Origin: Ptiloglossa arizonensis
Lineage: Eukaryota; Arthropoda; Insecta; Hymenoptera; Colletidae
Direction: 5' to 3'
NCBI RefSeq assembly: GCF_051014685.1
Contig: NC_135055.1
Coordinates: 18,402,001-18,466,000, forward strand
Length of the DNA: 64,000 nucleotides
Made by a program: the position numbers and the translations under genes. Shown here in pieces: positions 57,701-64,000 of this stretch; positions within the stretch are counted from its first letter, which is position 1, and each line of letters opens with the position of its first letter. The notes beneath the pieces are model-generated. The model searched no databases. It worked only from the letters and a program-made list of their open reading frames with translations, and was not told the origin of the DNA.

Positions 57701-60614
57701 TTGATCGCTGCTCGTCGTACGAAACTAATCGTTCGATTGGGTATTTTTGTTTTAGGCAATGAACGAATTAAACGGTAAGGAAATCGGAGGTTCTCACATA
57801 GAGGTATCGCTCGCGAAACCGCCGTCCGACAAAAAGAAAAAAGAGGAAATGCTTCGTGCTAGGGAGCGAAGAATGTTACAAATGTTGCAGGGTCGGAGCG
57901 GGTGAGTAGTTTGTTGTTCGTTTGTAATAACGACGAAATATTTACCAGTGTGATTTGGTCTCTGTTATAAACGAGATTTGTCAATTTTAGAGGTTCCCCG
58001 TCGCATCCGAGTATGATGGGAGGACCGATGCCAGTTCGCGGGCCTGGCCAAGGTCCTCGCGGCACTGGTGCAGGTATGCGAGGACAAATGGGACGAGGCG
58101 ACTATGGTAAGTACTAAATTAGGTCCCTTATTAATCGCGATTCGTTGATATTTCTAGACCTAACCAGAAACTCTATATTTTATTTGACAAATTACATATA
58201 TATATAATAAAAACACATTTTGATCGCATTTCACTGTCCCTTTAACAAATACTTCCGTAGAAATGCAACGTGTACGCGTACGTGCACGTGGTTTGTTCCC
58301 ATCTAATGAAATAACGGTTTGTTTTCAATTTTTTCTTTTCGCTTGCAGTCAATTTCGTTCTAAATTAGGCTTAGACCATAACGTTTTTTTTTTTTTTACG
58401 TATCGATCGGTATTCGTTCCTTAATTAATACTTGGATCAAATTGTCGTTTCTTTAATCGATATATAGAGTATGCATTCAGACGATGCATATATACACGAT
58501 ACAGTTGGAGCAAGAGAGAGAGATACATATATGTATATGTGCGAAAAAGTGTCGTTTGAATTGACGAGAACCGTAAGAATTTTTATTGGCGCGCGTAGAA
58601 TGCTAACGTAGTAACGGTAAAAGAAAAAAAAAATATATATATATACACCGATCGAAGAATTTCTCGATAAACTTCTCGTTAGATATAAAAACATTAATAT
58701 TTTATTTTTCAGATTTAAATAAACACAAATCATTGTTAGATCACTTAAAACGATGTTCTATGGTAATGTTTATGTAACACAGACATCCCGCATGCTTTTG
58801 GGGATTTTTCACTATCTCACTACATACCTTGGCTTACGCGCATGACACATACGTCAGAATCTCTTTAGAAATGCAAACGTATCAACGGCAAATGACAGTA
58901 CCATCCGAAATATTTTCATCTTTACATCGACCAAGAGAATCACGATATATCCCGTTACTCGAATTCAACGTCGGCTGTTGTCGTACAGAAATCTTATTGT
59001 AGAAACGAACGTAACGAGTCAGTTCGCTGTAAAATCTAGAACGATTTTACGTCTCTTCGAAACCCATGTAAATTTCACACTGTATCGTGTTAGAAGGTTG
59101 TAGTGAGAAAGTGCTCAGATGATGGAACACTCCTTTTTTATTGAACCGAATATTTCTATTCGAACAGTGCCTTTAATAAGTTGTTTACTACCTCATTGAC
59201 TGAATTTGGTCTGAGCCTACCATTACTACTGTGTTTTTACTTTTTTTTTTACTTAATTATTAATTACTTTCTTATCGTTACTTTCGTCGGATATTTAACG
59301 CGCAATTTTATATATATCGTACAACGAACCAAACTAGCAAGGTATTTTAGATAAAATTCAGCGCACTCATAGAATTGAAAGTTAAACGATTTTCTTTCAT
59401 GTACTTTCATGCATATGTACGTTCATACATACGTATGTATGTCAGGTGTGGCTTAACGTTGTAATAAGAGCACCTTGTTGCCTTACCACTACCACTTCCT
59501 GTGACACCTGTTTTCTTTTTTTTTTATATATATATATATACATAGATATTTTACCGAAAAATAATTGCATGTGTATTGTTTGTTTTTTGTATTTACGTAT
59601 TATGGTGCCATAGTGAGAGTTATTTTGCGGCAGTGTACAATCACACGCATTGCCAAGAAGTTGGACCTATCATTTATTGTTTTTTTTTATTCTTTTTTTT
59701 TTTAAACATATTTTCCCATTTTTTGTTTGTTTACGTTGTTTGTTCTATTCCATTTTACCTAAGCGTGTGTATTTCGTTGATTTTGTATGCATCATAAACT
59801 CAAAAATTTGTTTACAGCTCTCATGGAAATAGGTAAGATGCGATATCGAATGACGAGTGGAACGTAGTAGAGTACCATCTGTAGACTTGTGTATTTTTTC
59901 CCCTTTTGAATTATGCTCAACGTTGAAAGCATCGTACGCTGTCGGATCATCGAAAATTCTAGACAGACAAACATGGAATCATTCCGATCATTTCGATTAC
60001 GTTCTTCACGGTTCCGCGATCACGATCACTCGAGCACAAAACGGAGCAGCTGACGATGGAATTAATAAAAAAAAAAACAATTTTGAAATTTTCTATGATC
60101 CATACAAAGCGTAGAAATCTATCAGGATACGTGATGGTGGTAGGGTAATTGTTGCGAAGTTTTTTCTTTGCCAGTATCATACTAAAAAGGAAAAGATATA
60201 TAATTTTGTTTCACGATGATTTAATTGAACCGTTTCATAGTTTGTTTTCTGAGTAACGATCGTAACGCTACACGGATTTACGAAATTTTTCTTTTCTTTT
60301 TTTTTTCTATTATTGGAGTTTCAAAACCATCTTTTCCCGGCATGCCTTTTCTTATACGAAACACAAGTATTAGTTTTTGAATAAGTTGTCAATTGGATAT
60401 ATTATCGTGGCTAAATTTGGGTCTATTTGTAATGTGTGTTTTTATAGATTATGATTACGACTATTACGGTTATGGGGATTATCGAGGTGGCTACAGTGAT
60501 CCATATTACGATGACTATTATCGATACGAAGATTACTATTTCGATTACGCGCCGCCTCCGCCACCTGCCAGAGGGAGAGGCAGGCAGCCTCAACCGGTGG
60601 GTCGCCTTTTTTAA
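48785..60614 (+). CDS. Syp: Syncrip / hnRNP Q-R RNA-binding protein (3' end incomplete)
   Basis: RNA-binding protein controlling mRNA localisation, stability and neural timing in flies. Exons: 48785-49168, 49263-49370, 49492-49668, then either 51729-51864 or 53095-53230, 57140-57345, 57445-57594, 57756-57901, 57991-58106, 60448-60596; about 524 residues to this point. Order: N-terminal acidic domain (1-110), the [21 protein letters not shown] linker (split here by position), RRM1 (about 165-245; VFCGKIP and RGYAFITF), RRM2 (about 245-325; RLFVGNIP and RGFCFLEY), RRM3 (about 338-410; VLYVKNL and DYAFVHF), the [12 protein letters not shown] basic stretch, and a Gly/Tyr/Arg-rich tail ([18 protein letters not shown]). 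A donor follows CCG at 60596; reading through adds VGRLF and a TAA at 60612-60614. Orthologues carry more RG repeats, so the main 3' exon is probably outside the window. Confidence 0.95.
50383..51276. repeat. ACAT/TACG tetranucleotide repeat tract in Syp intron 3
   Basis: Almost 900 nt of imperfect (ACAT)n with TACG and TATA variants, including purer runs at about 50499-50550 and 51161-51230. The long open frames here (HTYI repeats, MYVC repeats) exist only because the unit lacks stops; they are not genes. Confidence 0.93.
51001..51168. repeat. 24-bp tandem repeat, seven copies
   Basis: The unit ACCTAACTACATACATACGTACAT (given here as ACCTAACTACAT plus ACATACGTACAT) begins at 51001, 51025, 51049, 51073, 51097, 51121 and 51145, with exact 24-nt spacing and few changes. 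Nested in the tetranucleotide tract. Confidence 0.9.
51729..51864 (+). CDS. Syp: Syp alternative exon 4a (first half of RRM2)
   Basis: 136 nt flanked by a CACAG acceptor and a GTAAAG donor. Encodes the end of RRM1 and the start of RRM2: [14 protein letters not shown]..., [20 protein letters not shown]. It enters in phase 0 and leaves one base (G). It resembles the vertebrate version (IPKSKTKEQILEEF) more than exon 4b does. Confidence 0.9.
52361..52405. repeat. (CATC)n microsatellite
   Basis: CATC/CACC repeat in the intron between Syp exons 4a and 4b. A shorter related run lies at about 52830-52860 in the same intron. Confidence 0.85.
53095..53230 (+). CDS. Syp: Syp alternative exon 4b (first half of RRM2)
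   Basis: 136 nt flanked by a TTACAG acceptor and a GTAAGT donor. Encodes [14 protein letters not shown]..., [20 protein letters not shown]. Same length and phase as exon 4a; by eye 21 of 45 residues are identical. The single base carried over is C, making the next residue Pro (HAPGLTEV) where exon 4a gives Ala. Confidence 0.9.
55865..55872 (+). promoter_or_regulatory. TATA box of a candidate internal Syp promoter
   Basis: TATATAAG inside a CpG-rich segment (about 55700-56420) of the intron between exon 4b and the 57140 exon. The GC content and CpG density differ sharply from the rest of the intron. Promoter role is inferred. Confidence 0.3.
59818..59832 (+). CDS. Syp: Candidate 15-nt microexon of Syp
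   Basis: Fifteen bases (CTCTCATGGAAATAG) between a good acceptor (TTGTTTACAG) and a good donor (GTAAGATG), lying in the 58107-60447 intron. Phase fits on both sides: inclusion changes GDY-D-YDYDY to GDY-ALMEI-D-YDYDY without moving the frame. Expression cannot be told from sequence. Confidence 0.4.
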   Translation, partial: LSWK

Positions 60615-63097
60615 TCGTTCTAAAGTCGTTTCCGTTCTTGAATCATTATTACTTTTAATATGATTCGTGTATGTATGTGTATGTGTCTGTATACGGGTAT
60701 ATACATATGTTCGTATACATATGTATATATGTGTATACAAATATGCACACATCAGCGGTAGTTTGACTGTGGCACAGTGTTCGCGGATAAATCCCAATTA
60801 TGTTACATGATCCACTTTACACACTCCAAAAAAACCTGCTCACTTTATCGTATAGTAAGAGTGTTTTTTTTTTCACTATTATTATTTTTTTACTTTTTTT
60901 TTTTCGTTCAATTTCTTGCTAATCACCGATGTAAGTATACGTATAGACATATATGTGTACATAATTTAAAAGCGTGTGTCAGTGCATACGTCAGCATCCC
61001 ACCCACGTAACTGTCTATACTTGTTTTTGTGACGTGTGGGCTGTTCCTCACGTATGTACGGTTGTATGTTTGACCAGTTTCGTTTCGTGCGTGTGTGCTA
61101 TCTGAATGCCCTGTATACGCGTACGTGCGTGAGTGTGCGTGTGTTTGTTCATTTGCGTGATGCATTACTAATATACATCCAAGGATACACGAGTTCGATG
61201 TTAATCCCATGCGTATGTGTAAAAAGAACGTGCACTGCATTTACAGTAAACGAGTGTACAAAATGTGCGGTGAGCAAATAAGCGAATCGAAGATATTGAA
61301 TGCAATGGAACTTGTAAACGTTGTTTCTATACTACGACGTGAGAAAGAGAGAAAAAAGGGGGGGGGAGAGAAATTGATGAAGAGAGAAAGAAAGGGTACG
61401 TGTACAGGTGTATGTGTGTTTATATGAAAATACGCGCGCACGAGAATGGTAGATGGATCGAACTAACGAACGAACGATCAGAACGAGTGAGTAACAGGAG
61501 TGTAAGGTGTCAATAGTAGGAAAGTGAGTTGCACGCTGTGCGTGGGACCGTATCTCGAAAACCCAATTTTATAAATCCCGATTATACGTGTATCTACTAC
61601 TAATATCATCGCTTACACTAACGTTAGTCCTATAATCCGAACACATTGCCACTTTCAAATTGCTTGCCAATCATATCTGAGCCATAGTAGACCCATTCTA
61701 AATTTTTCAACGAAAATACAGCCGGGAAAAGCTATTAGAAAAAGGAAAGTAAGAGAGAAGCGGAAAATAAGCAAGAAAGCGGTAAAGCGAAGTTCACGTG
61801 GTCACGAGAGAGACGATAAGAAGGCTTGAAATGACGAGTCACTCTCTCTCTCTCTCGAGATTTTCTTTTTTTTTTTTAATCTTCCTCGACGTGAAAGGAA
61901 AAACAAGGTTGCAAGTGTTTTTAGCGTCGTAGGTTTCCCTAATTATATATATCCATCATACTTGGTAACGTTTTGATGAAATTCCAGCCGTAGGCAGAAA
62001 GCACGTAGGAAAATGCTCGTATTGTCTTTGTGCGTTTTGTGTGAAATATATTTATGTATATATATATTTCTATATGTACATTATATTTTACGCACACACA
62101 CACGCGCGCACAAATACATTATGTGTACGTAAATGGTGTTCGTCGAGTCGATGACGTTTAATGAACATGTACGTTTGTTTTCTCTTTCCGCAGAGAGCGA
62201 CGTGCGTCTCGTGGCTCGGATATGATACGCATAGATAGATATATATATATATATTTGTATGTCAAGTTGCAGGGTTATCCAAATACCGTAAGAGAGCATT
62301 GGGCACCCTGTGAACATCATTACGACTATGCCATCATTACTTTAATTTGACCGACCATAGACCGACCGACTGACTAACAGATCGATAGCCAATAGGTAGT
62401 TAGCTTAGGTAGAGAGATAAATTAGTGAAGAGAGATTTAGGCCGATCATATCGATTGCGATCAACTTTTTCTCTTGGCAGCTTTGCTACGATGCCTGTAC
62501 ACGAATTGTGCGTTTTTACCTCGACGCTGTCGTTGTATTCTTTTTTTGCATCATCGTAGTACTTGTTTCTTCGTATACGTCGCTTCGAATGGAGTAACAA
62601 TTTCTTCGTAATGAACAATTATCATTTTCGTTACTCATCAGCCGACCGTTTCACCCAAGTTTCTTCGTGCAAGTAGATCAGGCCCCGACGCGGATTCCTT
62701 TTTTTTTATATATATACGTACATATATATATATATAAATATTTTTTATCATTATTATTAAATCGTTGATGAATCCGCTCGATCAAAATATTCTTCTTCGT
62801 ATGTCGCTTGGTGCGTAGTTAATTGGGGTGATACCGTAATTCGTTGCATTCGCTTGTTTCGAAAGATTATTTTTTTTTTATCTCCGTTTAACCCGTTTCG
62901 AAAAGAAGAAGAAAAAAACTGAAACATACGTAAAGCAATATTGTTTGCATCGGACGCAAGTCATTACGTTGGCAATGTTTGCTGCACTAGAAACTTGTCT
63001 TCTCTCTTTTGTGTGCGTGTGCGTGTGTCAAATGACCGACGATAAAGAACGGTGCTGGTTTCTATCTATCTTTTTTTTTTTTAAATAATTTTTACAG

Positions 63098-63199
63098 TTA
63101 CGGTTCTCACGGGACGAGATCCCTCCGATGAATTCTCCGATGAATCGAGGCGTTGTGCCATTTTTTCCATTCGAGAAACCGGAAACTAACGTAACGTGA
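63098..63199 (+). CDS. Syp: Candidate alternative last exon of Syp
   Basis: A long pyrimidine tract and TTTTTACAG precede 34 codons in phase 0 ending at TGA (63197-63199): LRFSRDEIPPMNSPMNRGVV and on. It would splice in frame from the donor at 60596. No family match recognised. Confidence 0.25.
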   Translation, partial: LRFSRDEIPPMNSPMNRGVVPFFPFEKPETNVT

Positions 63200-63593
63200 A
63201 ATGTTCGGGGTCCACCATCCGTTCGCAGTGTGAATATTTGAGAATATTCTCGAGTACGTTCTATATCGTTCGATGCGATTTGCCAGCGTCGCAAACCAAG
63301 AGAGGCAGAGCGTGCATGTGGTTTCGTTAGGTTGTTTGTACGTTTGATCGCTTAATGTGCAAATATGTAAGGATGTCTCGATACTCGTTTCGCGAAATAC
63401 GTTCGGCGCACGTTGATCGTAAAAACTCGCCGCATCATAGTGTGCACGTCGTGTCATGTATCCGATGCACGTGTTTATTTCGTTTCGATTCGCGATAATA
63501 GGAGGAAAAGTTGTTCAGAAATCGCGCCACGTTCTTCGAGCGTGCACGTGCGACGTGGAGGAGAGATGCGTAATGCAAAGAAAGGCTTCGGTG

Positions 63594-63630
63594 ATCGATC
63601 GATTGATCGATCGATCGATCGATCGATCGT
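63594..63630. repeat. (GATC)n self-complementary repeat
   Basis: About nine GATC units with one ATTG variant. The unit is its own reverse complement, so it could extrude a cruciform. Confidence 0.85.
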
Positions 63631-64000
63631 TCGTTTGAGTAACGACGAAAGAGAATGGGGGAGAAAGATACTTAATTATTAAAAGGTGTCGTTTGCGCCG
63701 CTCTTGCGTTTCGGTAGATGGTTACCGAAACTGCGTCGTTGTGTACATAATAGTCTCTGTGCAATAGAAAGAGAGAGAGAATTAATCGTAAAGAAAAGTG
63801 ACGATCTGCTAGCCGGTGTTTATTAGTAATCGGTAGCATCGATAATAAAAGAATTTGATGGCTGTTGCTTGCTTCGGTGTACAAAGTACCGCTTACGCTT
63901 AAACTACCCTGCTGTTGTAATGCTGCGCCGCTTATATTTAAACCTTGACTTGTTGAATTTTGTTCTAGCTGACAGTGCAGTAGGTTGTGTCGCTTAAAGT

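Larger units (their letters stand above)
60615..64000. other. Downstream Syp intron or 3' region
   Basis: 3.4 kb without a firm coding feature. Contains CG/CA-alternating tracts (61080-61150, 62090-62112), poly(T) runs, a GATC repeat (63594-63630) and a candidate terminal exon at 63098-63199. Probably intron leading to Arg-Gly-rich exons beyond the window. Confidence 0.45.

Overview
The window looks like nuclear genomic DNA from an insect, most likely a hymenopteran. Supporting signs are AT-rich intergenic DNA, many short introns, dense TA, ACAT and CA microsatellites, and ordinary spliced genes whose products belong to conserved animal families. The species call is an inference from style and gene content; the window holds no species marker. 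No prokaryotic, viral or CRISPR features were seen, and no intact transposon.

Layout. 59-15522 (minus): mask (ANKHD1/ANKRD17 orthologue), two ankyrin blocks and one KH domain, 27 coding exons in view, 3' end outside the window. 16346-19130 (minus): cytosolic phenylalanyl-tRNA synthetase beta. 19898-20692 (minus): cornichon. 21749-23026 (minus): NIPA-type magnesium transporter. 23675-25208 (minus): fuzzy, a planar cell polarity effector. 28946-33073 (plus): warts/LATS kinase, divergent from fuzzy. 37631-38507 (plus): mitochondrial pyruvate carrier 1. 39416-42906 (minus): a secreted or membrane-anchored protein with two tandem GPR158-like ectodomain modules and no seven-helix domain. 48785 to beyond 60596 (plus): Syp/hnRNP R-Q, three RRMs, with a very large intron set and probably a 3' end outside the window.

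How the genes relate. Most neighbours are housekeeping or trafficking genes with no obvious joint role. The exception is that mask (a Yorkie co-factor) and warts (the kinase that inhibits Yorkie), opposite-acting parts of the Hippo pathway, lie about 13 kb apart, with fuzzy between them.

Most notable signals: a pair of 136-nt exons in Syp that encode alternative first halves of RRM2 and that the reading frame makes mutually exclusive; a candidate 15-nt microexon and a candidate internal TATA promoter in the same gene; the tandem GPR158-like ectodomain protein; two GC-AG introns; and a 61-residue pure glutamine run in mask. Exon joins were worked out by hand from splice signals, frame continuity and remembered family sequences; no alignment was run.
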